Assembly (NCBI GenBank): GCA_030043595.1
Contig: JASHXJ010000022.1
Location: 1-14,915, forward strand
Length of the DNA stretch: 14,915 bases
DNA from: Trebonia sp.
GTDB lineage: Bacteria > Actinomycetota > Actinomycetes > Streptosporangiales > Streptosporangiaceae
Direction of reading: 5' to 3'
Position numbers and translations under genes: made by a program. Numbering within the stretch: the stretch's first letter is position 1; the number at the start of each line of letters is the position of its first letter. This document shows, piece after piece, positions 5,978 through 12,921 of this stretch. The notes beneath the pieces were generated by a model. The model made no database searches. It saw only the letters and a program-made list of their open reading frames with translations, and was not told the origin of the DNA.

Positions 5978-6760
5978 GTGGGGGACGCAATGGCAGGGTC
6001 TAGATTGGCGCGCGCAGGCACGAGACGAACCGCCGGCCGACGGCGGGCTGTCGGCACCCGGGACAAGATCATCGCTCATCTGGCTGCCGTCGCCGAGATC
6101 GCCGACCCCGGGGGCATGGCGAGCACCAAGCTCGCCGAGGCAGTGGGTTACCCGGGTTCCAGCGTCGCGTTCGCGCAACTGCTCTCCGGCATGGAACGCG
6201 ACGGCCTGATCACGCGCGAGGTGCGCGGCAAGCGGACCTACCGGATCACCATGTCCGGCACCGCGACGGCTCGGCAGGAGCGCGCGGGGCGGACCGCTCC
6301 GGGCGGTGGCGGGCAGCCAGCCGCCAACGGCACGCATAGCCCTGCCGCTGCACCAGCGGCCGGCGTCCACGCTGGCTCGATGACAGGCGGCGCCGACTCC
6401 CTGACGGAGGCTGCCCTGCCCGGTTTCGACTACGAGGAGCTCGCCCGCAGGCTGCTCATCCAGGTGGTCCGGCGGCTCGCGGCCAGCCCGACCGACCTGG
6501 AGCAGACGGTGGCGGCGCTGGAGCGAGAGCTCGCCACGGCGTGGACCAGGCACGCGACCCTGACCGCGGAAAACGTGCGGCTGCGGCAGCAGCTCCTGCA
6601 GACGCAACGCGACCTGGACCTGGCTCGCGAGCGCGGCCGGAAGCTGGCGATCACTGACGAGCTCGGCCAGGCTGAGGCAGACCTGCTCGAGCGGCTGCTC
6701 GCCCACGGCCAGGACGGCGACGAGCAGCAGCCGGCCCCGGCCGCGGGCCGGCGGACGTGA
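5978..6760 (+). CDS. Winged-helix DNA-binding protein with C-terminal coiled coil, function unknown
   Basis: A 260-residue protein from GTG 5978. The N-terminus is Arg-rich. Residues of about 30-90 look like a winged helix-turn-helix: helices in DKIIAHLAAVAEIA and STKLAEAVGY, a recognition-like helix SSVAFAQLLSGMERDG, then a wing LITREVRGKRTYRIT. A Gly/Ala/Pro linker follows (about 95-140). The last 110 residues are rich in Leu, Glu, Arg and Gln with heptad-like spacing (LEQTVAALERELATAW, NVRLRQQLLQTQRDL), so they probably form a coiled coil for dimerisation. I do not recognise a named family. A sequence-specific regulator is likely, but its target is unknown. It stands alone: divergent from the transporter gene and convergent with the carbonic-anhydrase-like gene. 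Confidence 0.8.
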   Translation: MGDAMAGSRLARAGTRRTAGRRRAVGTRDKIIAHLAAVAEIADPGGMASTKLAEAVGYPGSSVAFAQLLSGMERDGLITREVRGKRTYRITMSGTATARQERAGRTAPGGGGQPAANGTHSPAAAPAAGVHAGSMTGGADSLTEAALPGFDYEELARRLLIQVVRRLAASPTDLEQTVAALERELATAWTRHATLTAENVRLRQQLLQTQRDLDLARERGRKLAITDELGQAEADLLERLLAHGQDGDEQQPAPAAGRRT

Positions 6761-6781
6761 ATTGACCGGCCTGTAAATCAT

Positions 6782-6817
6782 CTCGGCGGAACCCGGGTCT
6801 AGCCGGGTCTAGCCGAG
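6782..6817. terminator. Possible weak bidirectional terminator with duplicated 10-mer
   Basis: CTCGGC (6782-6787) pairs with GCCGAG (6812-6817). Between and into the right arm lies a perfect 10-bp tandem duplication, CCGGGTCTAG at 6793-6802 and 6803-6812. The second copy supplies the TAG stop of the minus-strand gene. The element sits between two converging genes and is weak as a terminator. Confidence 0.3.
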
Positions 6818-7333
6818 GCGGCGCAGTCCCGCGCGGTGATGGCGGGCGGTCTCGATGTAGGTCTTGACCGCCCGCTGCGTCCAGCTGGTGTCGACGCCGC
6901 TGCGCTTGATGGTCGCGGGCACGCCCGCCACCAGCGAGCCGGGCGGCACGATGAAGCCCTCGGGTACCAGCGCGGCCGCGGCGACGATCGAGCCCGCGCC
7001 GACGACGACCCGGTTCAGCGTCACCGAACCGGAGCCGATCAGGCACCCGTCCTCGATCACGCAGCCCTCCAGGTGGGCGTTGTGCCCGATCACGCAGTCC
7101 GCACCGATGACCGTGGGGGCGCGCACGCTCACGTGCACGATCGTGCCGTCCTGCACCGACGTCCGGGCACCCACCGTGATCATCCCGTGGTCGCCGCGCA
7201 GCACCGCGCCCGGCCACACGGACGCCTCAGGCCCGATCTTCACCCGCCCGATGACCACCGCGTCAGGGGCCACGTAGGCCAGTTCGTCGATGTCCGGCTC
7301 GTCATCGTCCAGGGCGTAAATCGGCACGTGCAT
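6809..7333 (-). CDS. Gamma-carbonic-anhydrase-like left-handed beta-helix protein
   Basis: A 174-residue protein with hexapeptide-repeat (left-handed beta-helix) sequence through about residue 135 and a C-terminal helix. Family landmarks are clear: RGD at 46-48, QDGTIVH at 61-67, GHNAHLEGC at 83-91, and VPPGSLVAGVPA. In gamma-carbonic anhydrases three histidines bind the metal: one after the QD motif (His67 here), one after IG (His84), and one five residues later. Here that third position is Glu89, with a histidine at position 87 instead. Carbonic anhydrase activity is therefore doubtful, and an acyltransferase-like or structural role is possible. The start is ATG 7333. GTG 7327 is a good alternative because TACCCT at 7339-7334 lies six nt before it. 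No Shine-Dalgarno sequence is visible. Confidence 0.88.
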   Translation of the reverse strand: MHVPIYALDDDEPDIDELAYVAPDAVVIGRVKIGPEASVWPGAVLRGDHGMITVGARTSVQDGTIVHVSVRAPTVIGADCVIGHNAHLEGCVIEDGCLIGSGSVTLNRVVVGAGSIVAAAALVPEGFIVPPGSLVAGVPATIKRSGVDTSWTQRAVKTYIETARHHRAGLRRLG

Positions 7334-7343
7334 AGGGTAGCGT
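7334..7343. promoter_or_regulatory. Overlapping divergent leaderless -10 boxes (carbonic-anhydrase-like gene / dinG-like gene)
   Basis: On the plus strand TAGCGT (7338-7343) is followed by seven nt and then GTG 7351. On the minus strand TACCCT (7339-7334) is followed by six nt and then GTG 7327, the third codon of the carbonic-anhydrase-like gene. Both fit TANNNT and share two base pairs. Neither gene has a Shine-Dalgarno sequence. The start codons at 7333 and 7351 are only 17 bp apart, so each promoter must reach into the other gene. Confidence 0.5.
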
Positions 7344-7350
7344 CTCGCTC

Positions 7351-9336
7351 GTGGCGGACAGATCGACCGGTGACTCCAGAATTCAGGAGCTTCTCGCTGC
7401 GGCGGTCTCCGCGATAGGAGGCTCGGAGCGGCCCGGGCAGACTCGCATGGCGCAAGCCGTCTGGACCGCGATGACCGGCGGGACGCATCTCGCGGTCCAG
7501 GCCGGCACGGGCACTGGCAAGTCGCTCGCCTACCTGGTACCCGCGATGCTGCTCACGACCGGCGACCAGGATCCGGTCATCGTGTCCACGGCCACGATCG
7601 CGCTGCAGCGCCAGCTCGTCGACCGCGACCTGCCCCGCCTGGCCGACGCGCTCCGCGGCCCGCTCGGCCGCACCCCGGAATTCGCGATCCTCAAGGGCCG
7701 CGCCAACTACGTGTGCCTGCACAAGCTCAGCACCGCACCGGAAGCCGGCCAGGAGGCCCTGTTCGAAACGGGCAGCATGGTAGGCGCGCACGTGCGCCGA
7801 CTGCACGAGTGGGCCCGCACCACGTTCACCGGGGACAGGGACGAGCTCGTTCCCGGAGTACCCGACCAGGCGTGGCGCCAGGTATCCGTGACAGCAATGG
7901 AGTGCATCGGGAGTCAGCGGTGTCCGTTCGGATGGAAATGTTTTAGTGAGCGCGCACGGAAAGTAGCGGCGGATGCCGATGTCGTCGTCACCAACCACGC
8001 GCTGCTCGCGATCGACGCGCTCGGCGATGGCGCGATCCTGCCCGAGCATCGCGTGGTCATTGTCGATGAGGCGCACGAGCTGGTGGACCGGGTGACGTCG
8101 GTGGCGAGCGGCGAGCTTTCCGCGACCGGGGTCGAGGCGGCGCTGCGGCGCCTCGGGCGGCAGGCCGGCGATGCGGAGACCGCCCGGCTGTCCGAGGCGG
8201 GCAACAGGCTGGGGCCGCTGCTGACGGTCATGCCCGCGGGGCGCATGGACCGGCTCGATCCGGCGCTCGCGGCGGCGCTGGGAGTACTCCACGACACGGC
8301 CGAGGCGTGCGCGGCCGAGGTGCGCAGTCTCGCCAGGGCCGGCGACGGCGATCCGGACAAGGCCGCCAGTGCGCAGGCGGCACTGGTCGCGCTTGACGAG
8401 ATCACGGCCACCGCCGACCGGATGATCCGCGCGTTCGACCTGCCGGTCGACGAGCGCGACGAGGTCGTCTGGCTGGAACGGCCTGACGATCCCATGGACA
8501 CCTCGCGTCCCGCGACGCTGCATGTAGCCCCGCTCGAGGTCGGGGAGGTGCTGGCGGAAAACCTCTTCTCAGAACGGACCGTGGTGCTTACCTCGGCCAC
8601 GCTCACCCTGGGCGGGTCGTTCGCGCCGCTCGCGCGGCAGTGGGGGCTCGACACCGAATCGATGGGCAGCGAGTGGACCGGCCTCGACGTGGGCTCACCG
8701 TTCGCGCACGGGCGCAGCGCGATCCTGTACGTCGCCAGGCACCTGCCCCCGCCGGGGCGGGACGGGCTCGCCCCGGAGTACCTCACGGAACTCGCGGAGC
8801 TCATCGAGGCGGCGGGCGGGCGTACGCTGGGGCTGTTCTCGTCCATGCGGGCGGCGCGGCAGGCCGCCGAGGCCCTGCGACCTGTCGTGGCGTTCCCGCT
8901 GCTGTGCCAGGGGGACGACTCGACCGGGCAGCTGGTGAAGGAGTTCGCCGAAGACGAGCCGACGTGCCTGTTCGGCACGCTGTCGCTATGGCAGGGGGTG
9001 GACGTCCCTGGACCGTCGCTGCGGCTCGTCGTCATCGACAGGATCCCGTTCCCGCGGCCGGACGACCCGCTGGCCAGCGCCAGGACGCGAGTGATAGAGG
9101 CGCGCGGCGGCAACGGCTTCATGGAGGTGTCCACGTCGCACGCGGCGCTGCTGCTCGCCCAGGGGGCCGGGCGGCTGCTTCGGTCGGTCGACGACCGGGG
9201 GGTCGTGGCTGTCCTGGATCCGCGGCTGGTCACCAAGCGGTACGGGGACTTCCTGCGCGCTTCGCTGCCGCCGTTCTGGCAGACCACCGATCCGCAGGTG
9301 GTGCGCGGCGCGCTGCGCCGGCTGGCGACAAGCTGA
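7351..9336 (+). CDS. dinG: DinG/XPD-family ATP-dependent DNA helicase with iron-sulfur cluster
   Basis: A 661-residue superfamily 2 helicase. Motifs in order: Walker A AGTGTGKS (51-58), motif Ia STATIALQRQL (about 79-89), four cysteines placed as in the XPD/DinG iron-sulfur domain (Cys122, Cys185, Cys191, Cys197), DEAH box (239-242), SAT motif (415-417), LWQGVDVPG motif V region (546-554), and QGAGRLLRS motif VI (604-612). Such enzymes unwind DNA 5' to 3' and act in repair and on R-loops or stalled forks. Length and motif order are normal for actinobacterial DinG-like helicases. No N-terminal exonuclease domain is present. GTG 7351 directly follows a -10-like box, so translation is probably leaderless. 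The monooxygenase gene starts 24 bp after its stop. Confidence 0.92.
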   Translation: MADRSTGDSRIQELLAAAVSAIGGSERPGQTRMAQAVWTAMTGGTHLAVQAGTGTGKSLAYLVPAMLLTTGDQDPVIVSTATIALQRQLVDRDLPRLADALRGPLGRTPEFAILKGRANYVCLHKLSTAPEAGQEALFETGSMVGAHVRRLHEWARTTFTGDRDELVPGVPDQAWRQVSVTAMECIGSQRCPFGWKCFSERARKVAADADVVVTNHALLAIDALGDGAILPEHRVVIVDEAHELVDRVTSVASGELSATGVEAALRRLGRQAGDAETARLSEAGNRLGPLLTVMPAGRMDRLDPALAAALGVLHDTAEACAAEVRSLARAGDGDPDKAASAQAALVALDEITATADRMIRAFDLPVDERDEVVWLERPDDPMDTSRPATLHVAPLEVGEVLAENLFSERTVVLTSATLTLGGSFAPLARQWGLDTESMGSEWTGLDVGSPFAHGRSAILYVARHLPPPGRDGLAPEYLTELAELIEAAGGRTLGLFSSMRAARQAAEALRPVVAFPLLCQGDDSTGQLVKEFAEDEPTCLFGTLSLWQGVDVPGPSLRLVVIDRIPFPRPDDPLASARTRVIEARGGNGFMEVSTSHAALLLAQGAGRLLRSVDDRGVVAVLDPRLVTKRYGDFLRASLPPFWQTTDPQVVRGALRRLATS

Positions 9337-9346
9337 GGCGGTGCGT

Positions 9347-9352
9347 TCTAAT
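9347..9352 (+). promoter_or_regulatory. Candidate leaderless -10 box of the monooxygenase gene
   Basis: TCTAAT matches TATAAT at five of six positions and lies eight nt before GTG 9361. The AT-rich stretch 9347-9360 stands out in this GC-rich window, and the start codon has no ribosome binding site. The promoter would lie between the end of the helicase gene and the monooxygenase start. Confidence 0.4.
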
Positions 9353-9360
9353 AGTTACTT

Positions 9361-11034
9361 GTGGGGGACACGGGGGAATCAGATGTTCTTGTTGTTGGCG
9401 CCGGGCCGTCCGGGCTGTTCGTCGCGGCGGAGCTAGCGCGCCACGGGGTGCACGCCCGTCTCGTCGAACGTGCGCGCCGCCCGCACCATCAGGCCAGGGC
9501 GACCGCACTGCAGCCGGCGACCTTGGAGATCCTCCAGCAGGCGGGTCTCCTGCAGCAGGTGCTCTCGTCGTCTGAGCATCTGGGGTACGCGCGGGTCTTC
9601 GACGCGGATCTGGCGTGCGTGGCCGAGCTGGCCTTCGCGGGGGCGGGCTGCCCCTGGGAGTTCCAGTGCAGCCTGCCGCAGTGGCAGACCGAGGAGATCT
9701 TCGCCGACCGCCTCGCCGAGCTTGGCGGCCGCGTCGAGCGCGGGGTCACGGTGGTATCGCTGACCGAGCGCCCGGACTCTGTCGTGGCCGAGCTAGAGGA
9801 CGCCGACGGGACGGTCCGCAGCGTCGAGGCGGCCTGGGTGATCGGAGCCGGCGGCGCGCACAGCGTGACGCGGGAGTCGATGGCGCAGGAGCTGGCGGGC
9901 TCCACTTACCCTGGTTCGGGGCTTGCGGCCGACGTACGCGTATCCTGCGGCCTGCCGCGCGACGGGTCGGCGCTGCTGGTCTCCCCCAAGGGCTCCGTGT
10001 ACCTGGCGCCGCTGCCGCACGGGCGGTGGCTCACCTTCGTGGGCGAGCTCTCAGAAACCGAGGCGGACCTGCTGGCGCGCGACTCCTCGCGGGAGGCGGT
10101 CGCCGCGGCGATGGGCCGGCGGATCCCGGCCGAGCTCCTCACGCTCGATGACATCGGCTGGGCGGGGGTGTTCCGCATGCACCGCCGGCTCGTGCCGCGG
10201 CTGGCCGACAGCCGGCGGTTCCTGCTGGGCGACGCTGGTCACCTGTCCAGCCCGTTCGGCGGGGAGGGCCTGAACTCAGGCCTGCACGACGGACACAACC
10301 TGGCCTGGAAGCTCGCGTTGCGGCTTCGCGGTCGTGGCCGGCCCGGCCTGGTGGAGAGCTTCGCCGCGGAGCGGCTGGCGGCCGATCAGCACGTCCTTGA
10401 GGTGTCAGACCGGCTGCACTCGCTCGCCCGCACGTCTGTCGACGCCGCCCGGAACCGATCCTTCCCCGCCCCGCCGCCGGCGGCGGACATGCTGCGCCTT
10501 GTGCGGTCCCGGTCGATGCTCGACGTCTCGTACTCGGGCAGCCCGCTTGTCAGCGAGTACCTCGCGCCTGGCGGGCCGCCGCCGCTGACCTCCCCGGCGC
10601 CGGGTGACCGCTACCCCGACCGCACGTCGCTGAGCGGGACGCGGCACCATGTGCTGCTGTTCGGCGCGGCGCCGGCGCCCGATGTCGCGCACCTGCGGCG
10701 GCGGTGGAGCGGGCTGGCCGACGTCGTCGAAGCCGCTCCTGGCGATCCCCGGCGGGCCGGGCTCGCGGGCGATGGAGCCATCCTGGTGCGGCCGGACGGG
10801 TACATCGGCTTCCGTGCCGTCCCCGCCGACCACGCCGGGCTCAGCGCCCTCGACTCCCACCTCGGCTCCTACCTCGTTCCGGCGCCCGCAGGCCAGTCAG
10901 CGACGGCTACTCGGTTAGCCAGGAGTGACCCGGGGGGTAAGTCGCTCAGGCCGAGGGCGTCGAACTGGTGGCGTTCCCACAGGTGCCTGGACGTCTCCTC
11001 GGGGTATGGCCCGACGTCGGGCTGCAGGTCGTAG
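9361..11034 (+). CDS. FAD-dependent monooxygenase (PheA/TfdB aromatic hydroxylase type)
   Basis: A 557-residue class A flavoprotein monooxygenase. It has the FAD dinucleotide-binding GAGPSG (13-18) after a beta strand, ending in Glu36/Arg37, and the late GD motif LLGDAGHLSSPFGGEGLN (288-305) that binds the flavin ribityl chain. A C-terminal thioredoxin-like domain (about 420-508) ends in RPDGYIGFRA and a YLVPA terminus typical of the PheA/TfdB/RdmE group. The DG motif normally reads GADGAxS; here residues 162-168 are GAGGAHS, so the Asp is Gly164. The substrate is probably aromatic or polyketide-like but cannot be named. Residues 511-557 run past the usual family end and are antisense to the esterase gene, so they may be non-functional read-on. 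The start GTG has no Shine-Dalgarno sequence. Confidence 0.88.
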   Translation: MGDTGESDVLVVGAGPSGLFVAAELARHGVHARLVERARRPHHQARATALQPATLEILQQAGLLQQVLSSSEHLGYARVFDADLACVAELAFAGAGCPWEFQCSLPQWQTEEIFADRLAELGGRVERGVTVVSLTERPDSVVAELEDADGTVRSVEAAWVIGAGGAHSVTRESMAQELAGSTYPGSGLAADVRVSCGLPRDGSALLVSPKGSVYLAPLPHGRWLTFVGELSETEADLLARDSSREAVAAAMGRRIPAELLTLDDIGWAGVFRMHRRLVPRLADSRRFLLGDAGHLSSPFGGEGLNSGLHDGHNLAWKLALRLRGRGRPGLVESFAAERLAADQHVLEVSDRLHSLARTSVDAARNRSFPAPPPAADMLRLVRSRSMLDVSYSGSPLVSEYLAPGGPPPLTSPAPGDRYPDRTSLSGTRHHVLLFGAAPAPDVAHLRRRWSGLADVVEAAPGDPRRAGLAGDGAILVRPDGYIGFRAVPADHAGLSALDSHLGSYLVPAPAGQSATATRLARSDPGGKSLRPRASNWWRSHRCLDVSSGYGPTSGCRS

Positions 11035-12440
11035 ACCCGGGTCGTGCGGCGTTCGGTTCCGTAGACCGGCCAGCCCGGGTCCCCGGAGGCCGCGAACCGG
11101 AGCCACTCGCTGCGCATCAGGTCGCCGAGCGCGAGGAACTCGGCGGGTGGCTGTTCGCCGGTCAGCGCCAGCCCGAGGCTGCCCGGCTCGCCGAACACCA
11201 GGGGCACGTCGAGCGCGTGACAGGCGCCGAACATGCCGCCGCTGCCGGGCGCATCGGCCGTCAGCTCGTACAGGAAGGTCTTGCCGCCGGAGGCGGCGTG
11301 CGCCTGCGCCAGGTGCAGCGTCGGCATCCGGAACAGCCAGTCCGAGAAGACCAGCTCGAAAAGGCGCCCCGCGTCCGCCTCAGGGTACGACTTGCGGTAT
11401 CCGGCAGGTCCGTCCGGGGTCGGCGCGAAGCTGTCCAGCACCGTTGCCGCGTCCTCGTCAGTGATCGTGCCGAGCCGCCCGGACATCGCGATGAACAGCC
11501 GGTACTCGTCCCGGTTGTGCCCGGTGAGCAGTTCAACGTCGCGCGCCGCGCCGGACAGCAGGGCCCGCCACGGCGCACGCGGCAGCACCTCGCCATCGAC
11601 GACCGGGGAGAACGGCGTGTCGGTCAGCCGCACCGCGCCCCACTGCGGGAACTGCTTCATCCGCCCGGTGACCGCCATCTGCGCATCGACCAGGCGCATC
11701 GGGTCCGCCTGGCTGAGCCCCTCGTAGGTCGGGTCGACCCCCGCCGCAGCCGCGATCGCGTCCGTGATGCCTGCGGCCAGGTCAGGGGCGAACACCGTCC
11801 CGGGGACGCTCTGCGCGATCGCGCGCTGGAACAGGCCCTTGGCCACGTCCATCCCGAGCAGCGCCGAGATCGCCCCGGCGCCCGCCGACTCACCGAAGAC
11901 GGTCACGTTCGCCGGGTGGCCGCCGAACCGCTCGACGTTGTCCCGCACCCAGCGCAAGGCCGCCACCAGGTCGAGCAGGCCCCGGTTGGCGGGCGCGCCG
12001 GGGATCTGCGCGAACCCCTCCATCCCCAGCCGGTAATTACAGGAGACGAAGACCACGCCGGCGGCCGCGAACTTGCTTCCGTCAAAACCGGGATCGGCGG
12101 CGGAGCCGAACAGGTACGCGCCGCCGTGAATCCAGACCATCACCGGCAGCGCCTTCGCTGCCGGGTCCGGCGTCCAGACGTTCACGGTGAGCCACTCGCC
12201 GGCGTCCGGCCCCGCGGCCTCGCCCGGTGCACCGGGGAACGAGGCCTGCGGCGCCTGCGGGCCGAACGCGTGCGCATCGCGGACGCCGTCCCACGGTTCC
12301 GGCGGCTCCGGCGCCTGGAACCTGAGCGAGCCGAGCGGCGGCCTGGCGAACGGGACGCCGCGGAAGACGGCCACCCCGTTCTCGACGCTCCCGCGGATCC
12401 GGCCGGCAGTCGTACGAACCTCAGGATCGTCAGGGCCCAT
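10869..12440 (-). CDS. Type B carboxylesterase (alpha/beta hydrolase)
   Basis: A 523-residue carboxylesterase family protein. Evidence: FRGVPFARPPLGSLRF near the N-terminus, oxyanion-hole IHGGAY (104-109), nucleophile elbow GESAG (Ser185), acid residue Glu312 in TGHNRDE, and catalytic His408 in GACHALDVPLVFG. All three triad positions are present, so hydrolysis of carboxylic esters is expected; the substrate is unknown. There is no signal peptide, so it is probably cytoplasmic. ATG 12440 has a strong ribosome binding site, GGGAGGT (12453-12447), seven nt away. It follows the deazaflavin-dependent gene by 37 bp, suggesting an operon. The last about 20 residues run beyond the family core into the end of the convergent monooxygenase gene. 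Confidence 0.92.
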   Translation of the reverse strand: MGPDDPEVRTTAGRIRGSVENGVAVFRGVPFARPPLGSLRFQAPEPPEPWDGVRDAHAFGPQAPQASFPGAPGEAAGPDAGEWLTVNVWTPDPAAKALPVMVWIHGGAYLFGSAADPGFDGSKFAAAGVVFVSCNYRLGMEGFAQIPGAPANRGLLDLVAALRWVRDNVERFGGHPANVTVFGESAGAGAISALLGMDVAKGLFQRAIAQSVPGTVFAPDLAAGITDAIAAAAGVDPTYEGLSQADPMRLVDAQMAVTGRMKQFPQWGAVRLTDTPFSPVVDGEVLPRAPWRALLSGAARDVELLTGHNRDEYRLFIAMSGRLGTITDEDAATVLDSFAPTPDGPAGYRKSYPEADAGRLFELVFSDWLFRMPTLHLAQAHAASGGKTFLYELTADAPGSGGMFGACHALDVPLVFGEPGSLGLALTGEQPPAEFLALGDLMRSEWLRFAASGDPGWPVYGTERRTTRVYDLQPDVGPYPEETSRHLWERHQFDALGLSDLPPGSLLANRVAVADWPAGAGTR

Positions 12441-12477
12441 GGGCCGACCTCCCGCTACGTCGATGGAGCGTTCAGGG

Positions 12478-12897
12478 TTATTTAACCGGATCGAGGACGA
12501 CGACGGGAATCTTGCGCGGCGCCGCTTTCTGCTCGTATTGCGCGAAATGCGGGGCGCGTTCCTTCTGCCTGTCCCAGATGACGTCCCGTTCGGCGGGCTC
12601 GGCCACGCGCGCGGTGACGGCGATCGTCTCGGTCCCGATCTCGACCGATGTGTCCGGGTGGGCGAGCAGGTTGTGGAACCAGGCGGGGTTGTCCGGGGCG
12701 CCAGCCTTCGAGGCGAAGACGGCGAAGCTCTCCCCCACCCGCTGATAGGCGAGCGGGCTGACCCGCTGTGTCCCGCTGCGTGCCCCGGTATGGTGCAGGA
12801 GCAGGATGTCCGCGCCGGCGAACGGACCGCCCACCTTGCCGCCGTTGTCCCGGAACTCCGCGATGATCTTGCCGTTGAAGTCGGTGCGCTCTGTCAT
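12478..12897 (-). CDS. Deazaflavin (F420)-dependent nitroreductase-family protein
   Basis: A 139-residue protein with the Ddn/DUF385 split-barrel signature: LLLHHTGARSGTQRVSPLAY (33-52), then FAVFASKAGAPDNPAWFHNLLAHP, then VEIGTETIAV strands. Mycobacterial relatives (Ddn, Fqr) use reduced F420 to reduce quinones and nitro compounds. Use of F420 here is inferred from the family. The length is normal. It is the first gene of a probable operon with the esterase. TAAACT at 12910-12905, seven nt before ATG 12897, indicates a leaderless transcript; no Shine-Dalgarno sequence is visible. Confidence 0.9.
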   Translation of the reverse strand: MTERTDFNGKIIAEFRDNGGKVGGPFAGADILLLHHTGARSGTQRVSPLAYQRVGESFAVFASKAGAPDNPAWFHNLLAHPDTSVEIGTETIAVTARVAEPAERDVIWDRQKERAPHFAQYEQKAAPRKIPVVVLDPVK

Positions 12898-12903
12898 GAC
12901 CGT

Positions 12904-12915
12904 TAGTTTAGGAAG
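12904..12915. promoter_or_regulatory. Divergent start region: opposed -10 boxes and a ribosome binding site
   Basis: On the minus strand TAAACT (12910-12905) sits seven nt before ATG 12897. On the plus strand TAGTTT (12904-12909) overlaps it almost completely, and AGGAAG (12910-12915) lies six nt before ATG 12922. If TAGTTT is the plus-strand -10 box, its transcript would start near the end of that ribosome binding site, so the real plus-strand promoter may be further upstream. The start codons are 24 bp apart. Confidence 0.4.
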
Positions 12916-12921
12916 ACAAGC

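Noticed and set aside
7240..8523. 427-codon minus-strand frame
   Set aside because: Antisense to the helicase, whose motifs are complete; the minus frame is Arg/Gly/His-rich without a domain.
7914..9287. 457-codon minus-strand frame
   Set aside because: Ser/Arg/Thr-rich shadow of the helicase gene.
10968..12485. 505-codon plus-strand frame
   Set aside because: Arg/His-rich shadow opposite the esterase, which has a full catalytic triad.
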